A stretch of DNA of 56,426 nt, taken from positions 1-56,426 of the forward strand of contig CAZTGD010000011.1 of NCBI GenBank assembly GCA_964613055.1, written 5' to 3'. Under the pieces are notes generated by a model. It searched no databases. It was not told the DNA's origin and was given only the letters and a program-made list of their open reading frames with translations. This document shows positions 25,519-33,642 of this stretch, in pieces. Source of the stretch: JAXGMQ01 sp964613055 (GTDB lineage: Bacteria > Caldisericota > Caldisericia > JAAYUI01). The stretch's first letter is position 1. The number at the start of each line of letters is the position of its first letter. The position numbers and the translations under genes are program-made.

Positions 25519-26684
25519 GGTTTGAGGATTGAATCAATACCAACTTTAAAGGCCTTAACATCTTCACTGGTGTTCCAGGGACCGACCGATACTCTCACGA
25601 ATCCTGTGTTGCTACCACACACCATACGCGTAAAGGGGAGGGCACACATGTGACCCGATCGAACACAAACATTGAAATCTCTATCCAGCTTACTGGCTAT
25701 CATGTGAGGTTTCATCTTACGCGAGGAAAATGAAATGGTCGGTGTTGCATATGATGGATGGTAAACATCAATATCTTTGCTCGAAAGGTAAACGTGTATC
25801 TCATTTGCCAGACTGGTTTCATGTTCAAAAACCTTGGAATGATCATTTCTATTATACCACTGAACTGCTTTAGCAAGTCCTAAAATGCCCTCAATTGATT
25901 GTGTGCCCGATTCAAATCCTACAGGGAAGGGTTTCATCTCATACCCATCCAATCTGACATCAGCGATTGAGCCACCGCCAACAACAATTGGATCAATTGT
26001 GTTATGCACCTTACCACTCGCTAAAAGGACACCCACTCCTTTTGGAGAAAGCATCTTGTGACCAGAACACGCCATGAAATCACAATCAATTTCATCAAAG
26101 TCAATATTCGCATGCGGAGCGAGTTGAGCCGCGTCGATTAAGGTTAAAGAGTCCTCATCTCGAGCTATCGAAACCAATTCCTTAAGAGGTTGAATAGCAC
26201 CAGTAACATTTGAAGCTCCTGAAAAGGTGGCAATACTACACCCTCTAACCTTGTTTTTAAAATCATCAACATCAATGTAACCCTGTTTGTCACATTCAAC
26301 CCGCCTGATCTTCACCCCCAAGTGGTCTCGGAGTCGAAGCCATGGCAAGATATTTGCGTGGTGATCAGCTTTTGTTATTAATACTGTATCATCACTGCAT
26401 AGTTTGAGACCTGAAGCAACCCAACTTATTGAGTGTGTAGCGCCTGGAGTGAACGCCAGATTATCAGGTTTTGTGCCGAGATAATGAGCGATATCCTCTC
26501 TGGAACTTTCAATTCGATCCGTTATCTCAATAGAGGATAAGTAGGCAGACCTTCCTGCATTAAGACAAGAGTCTTTATGATATTCATTTACAGTGTCAAT
26601 AACGGATTTTGGTAGAAGACCAGTAGCCGCGGAGTCCAGATTATGGACTCCGCTAGCAGATGGAAAATCAGTGGAAATATTCAT
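25515..26684 (-). CDS. SufS-type cysteine desulfurase (class V aminotransferase)
   Basis: 389 residues. The PLP fold is shown by 'DHHANILPWLRL', 'IDAAQLAPH' and the PLP-lysine segment 'ACSGHKMLSPKGVGVL'. The C-terminal 'VRSGHMCALPF' matches the SufS/CsdA catalytic-cysteine loop (R-x-G-x-x-C). It converts cysteine to alanine with transfer of persulfide. It lies not beside other suf genes but in an operon with a Roadblock protein and three V4R-like proteins, so a dedicated sulfur-delivery role within that module is possible. It follows the Roadblock gene by 9 bases without a clear ribosome site. Confidence 0.88.
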   Translation of the reverse strand: MNISTDFPSASGVHNLDSAATGLLPKSVIDTVNEYHKDSCLNAGRSAYLSSIEITDRIESSREDIAHYLGTKPDNLAFTPGATHSISWVASGLKLCSDDTVLITKADHHANILPWLRLRDHLGVKIRRVECDKQGYIDVDDFKNKVRGCSIATFSGASNVTGAIQPLKELVSIARDEDSLTLIDAAQLAPHANIDFDEIDCDFMACSGHKMLSPKGVGVLLASGKVHNTIDPIVVGGGSIADVRLDGYEMKPFPVGFESGTQSIEGILGLAKAVQWYNRNDHSKVFEHETSLANEIHVYLSSKDIDVYHPSYATPTISFSSRKMKPHMIASKLDRDFNVCVRSGHMCALPFTRMVCGSNTGFVRVSVGPWNTSEDVKAFKVGIDSILKP

Positions 26685-26693
26685 ATCTTGCTA

Positions 26694-27065
26694 TCAGGTT
26701 AGCACCTTTACCATTGAATCTGAGGCTTTCTTCCCTTCTAGATAAAGCATACCAAGGTTTTTCTGTTCGGCTGATGTAGAAACAACCAAAACCGCTTCCC
26801 TACCAACAGCAAATACAGAGATGTATCCCTGGTCAGTTCTTACGGTTACATCATTGAGACTGGGTTTATCCAAAGTCTCAGAAGTTCTTCTTCCGATCGA
26901 AAGTAGTGAAGCACACATGGCAGACATTCGTTCATCTGATTCTTCTCTGCTTGTTGAAGCAAGTATCAGACCATCTGACGAACCGACAATAGCCTTTTGT
27001 ACTCCTTGAACGTTCGCTTTCAGCGTGTTGAGCGTAATTGTCAATTGTTCAGCAATTGATGGCAT
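26694..27065 (-). CDS. Roadblock/LC7 domain protein (MglB-like)
   Basis: 123 residues, a single Roadblock/LC7 fold: helix 'LNTLKANVQGVQKAIVGSSD', strand 'GLILAS', central helix 'RMSAMCASLLSIGRRTSETL', then 'YISVFAVGREAVLVVST' and the last helix. Such proteins dimerise and act as GAPs or platforms for small GTPases; the candidate client is the GTPase at 24687-25220. GGAGG lies directly before the ATG. It sits between the V4R-like genes and the desulfurase in one operon. Confidence 0.9.
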   Translation of the reverse strand: MPSIAEQLTITLNTLKANVQGVQKAIVGSSDGLILASTSREESDERMSAMCASLLSIGRRTSETLDKPSLNDVTVRTDQGYISVFAVGREAVLVVSTSAEQKNLGMLYLEGKKASDSMVKVLT

Positions 27066-27081
27066 ATTCCTCCTTTATTTC

Positions 27082-27699
27082 CTATATATCAAAACCGAAT
27101 TTACTCTTCGTTTGCTTGGCTGAAAACTTGCATACATCACCAGATACAGCCGCACATTCGAGTTCAGTGCCTGTGAATTCGTGTGGTCTTTTACCAAACA
27201 ACAGATCAAGATATCCCCCTGCAACACCAGTCCACATATAGCAAACTGGAAATTCTGCTTGCTTGCTGTAACGGTTCTTGAATGTTTCAACGTAGTAACT
27301 ATATGAAACTGTAAACTCCAGCGTCTTATCTTCTTCAGAAAGCTTCCAGTCAGTTATCTTGCCCCATCCAAAGCAGTTAGTGAGAGCAACAAGAGCAGAG
27401 AATTTATCTTGTATGTTTTCAATATTAGGCTCTATCATTTGTTTCCACTCATCAGAATCCATAATTCCACCGAAAGTAGCATTTGCACACCACTGTGCGG
27501 CATCAATTAGCACTTTCTCAGCGAGTTTCCTAGAAGGTTCTCCACCCATCTCATCGATTAGATCAAACTCTCTTCCAACTAGATATGCAGCGTTGTCTGC
27601 TTTTAGGATAACATTAAATTTTCTCAGAATACCAGTATTTTCATCACCAACAAGACCTAAACTAAGGAACGCTTCCCTTATTGCATCATGGTCTATCAT
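27082..27699 (-). CDS. V4R-like domain protein (third of the tandem set)
   Basis: 205 residues from the ATG at 27699 (GGAGGTG 5 bases upstream), overlapping the preceding stop by one base. The C-terminal pattern 'FPVCYMWTGVAGGYLD' then 'FTGTELECAAVSGDVCKF' fits the 4-vinyl-reductase (V4R) ligand-binding fold with its E-x-x-C-x-x-x-G-x-x-x-C-F signature. A second acidic/hydrophobic N-terminal half has 'LIDEMGGEPSRKLAEKVL'. V4R domains bind small hydrophobic ligands or metals in sensory proteins. The conserved Cys residues suggest metal or persulfide binding. Paralogous to the next two upstream proteins. Confidence 0.7.
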   Translation of the reverse strand: MIDHDAIREAFLSLGLVGDENTGILRKFNVILKADNAAYLVGREFDLIDEMGGEPSRKLAEKVLIDAAQWCANATFGGIMDSDEWKQMIEPNIENIQDKFSALVALTNCFGWGKITDWKLSEEDKTLEFTVSYSYYVETFKNRYSKQAEFPVCYMWTGVAGGYLDLLFGKRPHEFTGTELECAAVSGDVCKFSAKQTKSKFGFDI

Positions 27700-28247
27700 C
27701 ACTTCACCTCCACATTGAATACGCACTCTGAAGCACCAGTAACACTACACTCAGTCTCATTGACTGTAACAGACCCTTTATCCAAACCATTGGCGATTTC
27801 AAATGCGGCGGCTATGGCTCCTGATTCATCATGGCAGATTGGTTTGGTTCGCTTACTCCAATGCCATCTCTCTTGGTTTTCAAGCCAACCTTCTACCATA
27901 TATGACTTTTTTGCTGTTATGGTCCCACCTTTTGCGTTTATATCTTTGACATAAAGGTCACCATGCCCCAAAACCTTGAACATCTCAAATATTGATTTTA
28001 ACTTATCTTGAGGAGTTTCTCCTTCAATCAAATCAAACATACCCTTGAGTGCATCATAATTTGTAGATTCGGAGGAAGTAAACAGCAGATCCCTTGCCTT
28101 GTCAAATCCAAGTGTATCTTCAAAACCCTTGAGTATTCGAGTATTAAATTTGTCACAGTGATAGGAGAATAACTCTTCTCCCACCATCAATTCTGATTTT
28201 TCTGGATCTAATGATATCTTGCCAATAAAGGTTTCTCTTACACTCAT
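27699..28247 (-). CDS. V4R-like domain protein (second of the tandem set)
   Basis: 182 residues; GGAGGTG precedes the ATG. The N-terminus has 'IGKISLDPEKSELMVGEELF', and a middle helix pair has 'KLKSIFEMFKVLGHGDLYV'. The C-terminal signature 'TKPICHDESGAIAAAFE' then 'VNETECSVTGASECVF' again gives P-x-C ... E-C-x-x-x-G-x-x-x-C-F. It shares this cysteine spacing with both neighbours and is probably a paralogue of the third protein. It is predicted to be cytoplasmic. I cannot name its ligand. Confidence 0.7.
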   Translation of the reverse strand: MSVRETFIGKISLDPEKSELMVGEELFSYHCDKFNTRILKGFEDTLGFDKARDLLFTSSESTNYDALKGMFDLIEGETPQDKLKSIFEMFKVLGHGDLYVKDINAKGGTITAKKSYMVEGWLENQERWHWSKRTKPICHDESGAIAAAFEIANGLDKGSVTVNETECSVTGASECVFNVEVK

Positions 28248-28727
28248 TTACACCTCCAAGTCTAATACTATTGAAGTACAATTCATACCTGGAGCAAATG
28301 TATCTAATGTTGCTCTTGTTTTCTTGTCAAGATTTCTACATGCTCCGGATGCTATCTCAGCCATAATGCATGGGATCTTTTCTTTCTCAATTCTACCACC
28401 AGATATTATCTCTCCAAACATAGTAGAACATAAATGTGAGAACGGGCATGTTTTAATAGTCAACTTTGTGCCATTGTCTGCCGATTCTGCATTCCAGTCA
28501 ATCTGTCCTGGGTTCATCGATTTCACACTATCGCCAGTTGATTGGACAATCTCAGTTATGGATTTACCTATGGGTGGTTTACCTCCTTCTTCCTCAGCCA
28601 TGCCAATCATAGCTTCACCTGCTTTTGAAACAAACATCTTCAGTTGCTCGATTCCAACAACGTAACCGAATGAACGCATCAACCCACTGACAACTAGATT
28701 CATCCATTTCAGGTTAACTTCGGTCAT
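28248..28727 (-). CDS. V4R-related cysteine-rich protein (first of the tandem set)
   Basis: 159 residues from the ATG at 28727 (GGAGGTG 4 bases upstream); the frame extends to 28763 without a ribosome site. The N-terminal helix contains 'WMNLVVSGLMRSFGYVVG'. The C-terminal half is cysteine-rich: 'TCPFSHLC', 'IPCIMAEIASGACRNL' and 'FAPGMNCTSIVLDLE'. The last two align with the P-x-C and E-C-x-x-x-G blocks of the two downstream proteins, although E is replaced and the final Cys is missing. It probably heads the operon. The first block, C-x-x-x-x-x-C, could bind a metal. Confidence 0.6.
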   Translation of the reverse strand: MTEVNLKWMNLVVSGLMRSFGYVVGIEQLKMFVSKAGEAMIGMAEEEGGKPPIGKSITEIVQSTGDSVKSMNPGQIDWNAESADNGTKLTIKTCPFSHLCSTMFGEIISGGRIEKEKIPCIMAEIASGACRNLDKKTRATLDTFAPGMNCTSIVLDLEV

Positions 28728-29002
28728 TAAACACCTCCTGTATTTATTAATAGCACAGTACACCTAAGTATCGTTTTGAAGGGAGTTATTTCTAGAAATA
28801 GTAATGAGTTGGATTTGTATATGCCATTACAATCAACTATACCAGATATTCACATTATGTCAACAACTCCAATACTGAATTGCGAATATATTACAATAAT
28901 ATATTAATACTAGTTTCTATTTTACTAATACAGAGATTGAGTTTATTCAAGTCAACCTAGTCTAAAACATGACAAACACGCATAGGATATAATATCTAAC
29001 AA

Positions 29003-30004
29003 TTAGAAATACTCAGGTGGTGGTGTTATACCTGATTCAAAATTCCTCCTATACTCTGCATTAACCCTTATGATGCCAGACGTTGGAATGATATTTATAC
29101 CTCTCCTTTCAAACTCGTCGTACAGATGATTCATACCTAAAGAATCAGATGCCATATGTCCCGCATTGACAATATTGATGTGGTGTTTCTTGATCTCTTC
29201 AATGTAATCCTTGGGGATGTGCATAACAACGATAGTTCCGACACCCCTGTTCGCAAGGTGCTTGTACATTTCCTTTGGACCGGTTGTTCCTCCTGTCATG
29301 TCAACTACTATTTTACCACACTTTCTCTCCTTATCGCCAACTTCAATCTTTGTTGGAAGACCCTTTAATCTGGCAAGATGATACTCTGGAATGTTGTGGA
29401 TAACTTCTACTAGATCACCAATTGTCTCTGGCTTCTTTTCATTGAAGAGATTCGTGAGGAAAGTCTGTACGCAGTTGTCAGCTGGTGTGTGTAGAGACAT
29501 CAATGGTATACCGAGCAATCGAGCAGAGTTTGCCGTGCGGTAGTGATTGGCTGGATAGATACGATCACCGACCTCCTTAGCCCTAGGTATAACAATATCC
29601 TCTGCTATGTTGATAGGTACATCACAAGTGTTGAGAAGCCCCGATTGTATCTTCATTAACTCAGACAAACCAATCATTCCAGGACCACCTGGATGATGAG
29701 ACAGCACAGCATCTATTCGGTGACCTTTTTCGTTCAACCTGTCAGCTAGCAGTAACTCAGAGGTATCGATATCAACACCCGTTAGTATCGTTTCTATCTC
29801 TTTATCTGGGTCACCAAACTGTATCCTAGAATCATCATAGGGATTCCAGAGTTTGTCTTTATCAAAGAACGGCTTCTCCTTCTCGTTCATTTCATCAAAG
29901 GTTTTCTTTGCATCAGCTATGTATTCTTTTGGTGCGGATTCACCTCTAGGATCGTTTTTGATACCCGTTTCTATGCCTATTCTATACATTTCCTTCAGTT
30001 TCAT
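29003..30004 (-). CDS. Nif3-like dinuclear metal protein
   Basis: 333 residues from the ATG at 30004 (GGAGG 8 bases upstream). Family metal-ligand segments are recognisable: 'TGVDIDTSELL', 'AVLSHHPGGPG', 'MSLHTPADN' and, near the C-terminus, 'NAGHMASDSLGMNHLYDE'. Nif3/YbgI proteins form toroid hexamers with a two-metal site facing the cavity; their reaction is uncertain despite frequent annotation as GTP cyclohydrolase type 2. The N-terminal 60 residues are an extension unlike the shortest homologues. It is transcribed in the same direction as the V4R operon but separated from it by a 275-base AT-rich gap. Confidence 0.78.
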   Translation of the reverse strand: MKLKEMYRIGIETGIKNDPRGESAPKEYIADAKKTFDEMNEKEKPFFDKDKLWNPYDDSRIQFGDPDKEIETILTGVDIDTSELLLADRLNEKGHRIDAVLSHHPGGPGMIGLSELMKIQSGLLNTCDVPINIAEDIVIPRAKEVGDRIYPANHYRTANSARLLGIPLMSLHTPADNCVQTFLTNLFNEKKPETIGDLVEVIHNIPEYHLARLKGLPTKIEVGDKERKCGKIVVDMTGGTTGPKEMYKHLANRGVGTIVVMHIPKDYIEEIKKHHINIVNAGHMASDSLGMNHLYDEFERRGINIIPTSGIIRVNAEYRRNFESGITPPPEYF

Positions 30005-30036
30005 ATTACATCCTCCAATCAAGTTTATTATAATGG

Positions 30037-30065
30037 TTGAATATCTAGATACTTTTAATTATTCT
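30037..30065 (+). promoter_or_regulatory. Leaderless-type promoter
   Basis: TTGAAT (30037-30042), 17-base spacer, TATTCT (30060-30065), then TAAGGC and the ATG at 30072. It is divergent from the Nif3-like gene, which has a conventional ribosome site. Confidence 0.6.
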
Positions 30066-30071
30066 TAAGGC

Positions 30072-30884
30072 ATGAGAAAATTGTGGTATTTGATGCTCGT
30101 ACTGACTATAAGCATTTCAATTGGATGCGGAAACAACCAGATCGTTAAAACAGCGAATGTTTATCTTGACCATATTGAGAACGGTGAATTCGAATCCGCT
30201 TACGATTTACTGTCTCCTAGACTCAGAGACGTGATGGACTTTGATGCATTCCGAAACTTCATGATAGATCCAGTTGATAAAACAAGCGTAGAAGAAATGG
30301 GTATTGATTTTTTAGCAGACTCATATGCAATTTATGAGGATAACATATCAGGTTGTGTCTATGGTGCATTGAGCATGGATGAAATCTCCCAGAACTTTAG
30401 GCTTCCTATAAGAATAGATCAGGGAAAATGGTGGATTGATGGAGTAGTAGTTGAACAGGAAACGCCTGAGATGCCCGGTTTCTACGTATCGACAAGGCTT
30501 CGGAATATTTCGGAGGAGTTTTTTGACTGGATACTCAATGCAGAGGTAGAAAAGCTATGGGATCACACAAGCAACAGGATTAGAAGTGAGATGACTAAGA
30601 CTGAATACAAGGAGTATACAATTTCTACAACCTCAGGTGAGACCCCCAGTAATGAAGGCTATTCTATTATGATAGGTCCGGCTTATACAACCGAACCTAA
30701 AAATATAAACGGGCAAATGAAACGCGAGGGTTTTGTTATAGCAACAGTTGTACTGGGGGAAGTTGAATCACCGGAGAAAGAGGCTAAAGTAGTAGCTCCG
30801 TTTATACACGAAGACGGAGAGTGGAGATGTGATTTTGCTAGACTGGAGGAAAGTGACCTCTCAGAACTCATTCAAAAGGATTAA
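30072..30884 (+). CDS. Lipoprotein with two NTF2/DUF4878-like repeats
   Basis: 270 residues. The signal ends in a lipobox (SISIGCGNN). Two similar halves follow, each starting with a helical segment: 'YLDHIENGEFESAYDLLSPRLRDVM' (quoted elements: ENGEFESAYDLLSP) and 'FFDWILNAEVEKLWDHTSNRIR'. Each half continues into strands ending in 'W' (GKWWIDGVV and GEWRCDFARLE). This resembles NTF2-like DUF4878 lipoproteins. No active-site residues are evident. It is probably a surface lipoprotein of unknown ligand, expressed from a leaderless promoter. Confidence 0.72.
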   Translation: MRKLWYLMLVLTISISIGCGNNQIVKTANVYLDHIENGEFESAYDLLSPRLRDVMDFDAFRNFMIDPVDKTSVEEMGIDFLADSYAIYEDNISGCVYGALSMDEISQNFRLPIRIDQGKWWIDGVVVEQETPEMPGFYVSTRLRNISEEFFDWILNAEVEKLWDHTSNRIRSEMTKTEYKEYTISTTSGETPSNEGYSIMIGPAYTTEPKNINGQMKREGFVIATVVLGEVESPEKEAKVVAPFIHEDGEWRCDFARLEESDLSELIQKD

Positions 30885-31253
30885 GCAAAGAAACAAATGT
30901 TCAAGAAATACAAATTGTCTCCTATTGTAAACTTACTGGTTTTTACTAGTATATAGAGATAATACAATTAGGCATTATTTCTACGTCAATCTATATATGG
31001 TTTTCGGGTTTTGTTCGGTATTATCATGAGATATTTTAATATAATAAATTTACAATATATGTTATTCTGTACTCGTTTTATGTATATAGTTGCTGTAAAT
31101 AAATTTATGAAATCGGATCAATTCCCAATAAATCCTGCTAATGAAGTGCAAATCTTTAGTTTCATTTGTATAAATTAATCTTTGGTAAATATGTGAATAT
31201 ACGAATTCGATGGGTGTTGCTTATTTTTTTGCAGTAAATATAGTACATTCAGC
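30885..31253. other. AT-rich intergenic region
   Basis: 369 bases, strongly AT-rich, without a supportable gene or strong hairpin. Its last 37 bases hold the promoter of the next gene. No obvious terminator follows the lipoprotein gene. Confidence 0.6.
31217..31244 (+). promoter_or_regulatory. Near-leaderless promoter
   Basis: TTGCTT (31217-31222), 16-base spacer, TATAGT (31239-31244), 9 bases before the ATG at 31254. The predicted 5' leader is 0-3 bases, and there is no Shine-Dalgarno sequence. Confidence 0.5.
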
Positions 31254-32372
31254 ATGAGGAAAATGTCGATAGTGATGTCAATTTGTATGGCTCTTCTCTT
31301 TTGGAGCGGAGAAGCCGTCCATTCTGATGCTTTCACAGGTACCACAGAGTTAATGGGTTACATTGAGGAGATAGATCTAAGCAATCTCACATTGGTGGTT
31401 GATGGTCAAACTGTTGAATTTGCACCAAATATTCCTGTTAATAAAACCAACGGGAATAAGCTATCCATATTTAAGGTTTCTGTAGGAGAATTCGTCAACG
31501 TAAAGGTGATTCCTTTTAAAAAGAACTGGAAAGGAAGTAGAATCACAGTAGTTAATGAAACCAGAATCAAATCCATAACCAGCTATATTGCATCTCACAC
31601 AGACGAAAGAATAAAGTTGGGAAATGGACAATTAATACAGATACCAAAAAGATCTAAGCTTGAAGGTTTCGATACATTTCAAGATGGTATGGTGATCAAA
31701 ATTCATGGATACATTTCAGGGAATACATTCAAGATATGGAAATTCAATGCCCCCTATAACAGTCAAGATAATGATTACCGAATCTATGGGGAACTTACAA
31801 GATATCAAGCTGATAGAATGATCATCAACTCAAAAATTGTCATAATGCACGATGGTTTCACTGTTTTCAATGAAAATGGCATTGAAGAATCAGACCTTGT
31901 ACCTTCAGAGGGTATGACATTGAGAGTGTCTTGTCACCCAGTATCCAACGTTCTCCACCTTAATGAATGTGAGTTGTTCGAGAGCATACATCTAACATTG
32001 ACCCGAGATTCGGACACGGTCATTGTAAACCAACAAGAAGAGACTATTCCATATAGCATCACATCAAAGAAACGTTACTCTCTTATTCCGATAAAATCAA
32101 TTTTTAATCTTTGTTCTCTACCAATACACATCGACAAAGACGATAACATAATAAAAACAAGGATTGATAATCTTGAGTTAACCTACAATATGAATACAGG
32201 CGAGCTCTGTGAAAACGGTAACTATATTAAAAATGCAGGATTCAGCTCTGAGAAAAAAGGCGATGAATATATGGTGCCTATAAATGTTTTCGCTTTCTTG
32301 TTCTGCAACGATCATGCTTTTCAATATCCTTTAATCGCAAGTGAAGAGGATATAATCATTTTAAGAGATTGA
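31254..32372 (+). CDS. Secreted protein with degenerate stalk-type domain
   Basis: 372 residues. A signal peptide (MRKMSIVMSICMALLFWSGEAVHSDA) is followed by two or three OB-like beta units: 'GYIEEIDLSNLTLVVDGQTV', 'RIKLGNGQLIQIPKRSKLEG' and 'YGELTRYQADRMIINSKIVI'. The C-terminal 110 residues look like a diverged copper-amine-oxidase-N unit ('YSLIPIKSIFNLCSLPIHID' and 'DEYMVPINVFAFLF' in the positions of the usual R-T-x-V-P-x-R-F core, whose key residues are lost). An extracellular structural role is likely. It is followed so closely by cinA that the cinA -35 box overlaps its stop codon. Confidence 0.65.
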   Translation: MRKMSIVMSICMALLFWSGEAVHSDAFTGTTELMGYIEEIDLSNLTLVVDGQTVEFAPNIPVNKTNGNKLSIFKVSVGEFVNVKVIPFKKNWKGSRITVVNETRIKSITSYIASHTDERIKLGNGQLIQIPKRSKLEGFDTFQDGMVIKIHGYISGNTFKIWKFNAPYNSQDNDYRIYGELTRYQADRMIINSKIVIMHDGFTVFNENGIEESDLVPSEGMTLRVSCHPVSNVLHLNECELFESIHLTLTRDSDTVIVNQQEETIPYSITSKKRYSLIPIKSIFNLCSLPIHIDKDDNIIKTRIDNLELTYNMNTGELCENGNYIKNAGFSSEKKGDEYMVPINVFAFLFCNDHAFQYPLIASEEDIIILRD

Positions 32373-32397
32373 CACCTGACAACAGACTAGTCACACT
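32369..32397 (+). promoter_or_regulatory. Leaderless-type promoter of cinA overlapping a stop codon
   Basis: Perfect TTGACA (32369-32374) overlapping the TGA of the upstream gene, 17-base spacer, CACACT (32392-32397), then GTAAGT and the ATG at 32404. The -10 box is weak. No ribosome site precedes cinA. Confidence 0.5.
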
Positions 32398-32403
32398 GTA
32401 AGT

Positions 32404-33642
32404 ATGTTATTTTCAATAGTTGCAGTTGGCAATGAGATCATTAGTGGCAAAACAACTAATACTAACACACCTTGGTTGGCAGATTCGCTTGAGTCAATAG
32501 GCCATTCTCCTGCATTGTTTTCAGTTGTCCCAGACTCTGAATCAAACATAACCAACATCCTGAATTCAGCACTCGCTTCATCAGATATTGTTATTCTAAC
32601 TGGTGGATTGGGTCCAACACCAGATGACTTGACAAAGGAATCAGTGGCAAAATCATTAAAACTAGAGTTTGAAGAATCCGAGACTGCCATGCGTTGGATG
32701 AAGTCTTTTTTTGAGAAAAGAAGCATTGATATGCCTTCATCGAATCTGAAGCAAGCTCTAGTTCCATTGGGAGCAAAACCACTTAAAAACACTGTTGGGA
32801 CAGCTCCTGGAATCCTTATTAAGATTGAGAATAAACGGATAATCCTGTTGCCTGGACCACCCATTGAACTTCAACCAATGTGGAGGCATGAGGTTTTGCC
32901 CTTCCTACCTGTGAGTAAACGATTATTTCACAAGGATTTCTATGTGCTGGGTATGAGCGAGTCTACCATAGCAAACAGAATAATGCCTCTGTTGAAACGA
33001 GAAACAGAACCGCACCTGGCACCCTATGCGGGTATTGGTCAGATTAGATTACGTATTTCTGCCCACGCGGATAGCTATGATGACTTCTCCAACAGGATAT
33101 CTGAAGTGGCAAGAAAAATCGAGGATAGATTGTGTGGACATCTGTTCAACCATCCCATGGCTGAAACACTCATTAGATTACTCATTGTTAAAAAACTTAC
33201 AATATCTATATCAGAATCATGTACAGGAGGTTTGATCAGTAAGCAAATAACAGACGTTCCTGGTGCATCTGCCTGTTTTACTGGAGGGGTTGTTACTTAC
33301 TCGAATGAGTCAAAGACGAGTATCCTTGGAGTAAATTCCTCTACTCTTGAACAATTCGGTGCCGTTTCAGAGCAGGTAGCATCTGAAATGGCTGAGAGTG
33401 CAAGAATAAAGTTTGGAAGCGATATTGCTCTTTCAGCGACCGGTATTGCTGGACCATCGGGCGGAACTGATGAAAAACCTGTCGGACTGGTTTACATGGG
33501 TCTTTCAACACCTTATGAAACAAAGGTTTTTAAAGAGGTTTTCACTGGGGACAGGGACACCGTTAGGACTAAAACGATGATGCGGTTGTTGTGGTATACG
33601 ATAGAAGAGATAGAGGAATTGACGAAAGGAGTATTGCGATGA
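32404..33642 (+). CDS. cinA: CinA family protein (NMN deamidase / ADP-ribose pyrophosphatase type)
   Basis: 412 residues, the full two-domain length. The N-terminal MoCF-like domain has 'VGNEIISGKTTNTN' and 'LTGGLGPTPDDLTKE'. The C-terminal CinA domain has 'ISESCTGGLISKQITDVPGAS' (core SESCTGGL) and 'SATGIAGPSGGTDEKPVG'. The C-domain of the family deamidates nicotinamide mononucleotide in pyridine-nucleotide salvage; the N-domain hydrolyses ADP-ribose in some members. NMN is produced by NAD-dependent DNA ligase, linking the enzyme to DNA metabolism. It overlaps the downstream nuclease gene by ATGA. Confidence 0.94.
   Translation: MLFSIVAVGNEIISGKTTNTNTPWLADSLESIGHSPALFSVVPDSESNITNILNSALASSDIVILTGGLGPTPDDLTKESVAKSLKLEFEESETAMRWMKSFFEKRSIDMPSSNLKQALVPLGAKPLKNTVGTAPGILIKIENKRIILLPGPPIELQPMWRHEVLPFLPVSKRLFHKDFYVLGMSESTIANRIMPLLKRETEPHLAPYAGIGQIRLRISAHADSYDDFSNRISEVARKIEDRLCGHLFNHPMAETLIRLLIVKKLTISISESCTGGLISKQITDVPGASACFTGGVVTYSNESKTSILGVNSSTLEQFGAVSEQVASEMAESARIKFGSDIALSATGIAGPSGGTDEKPVGLVYMGLSTPYETKVFKEVFTGDRDTVRTKTMMRLLWYTIEEIEELTKGVLR

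Noticed and set aside
28788..28801. Palindrome TATTTCTAGAAATA upstream of the V4R operon
   Set aside because: Short AT-rich palindrome without a second copy or clear promoter overlap; not enough to call an operator.
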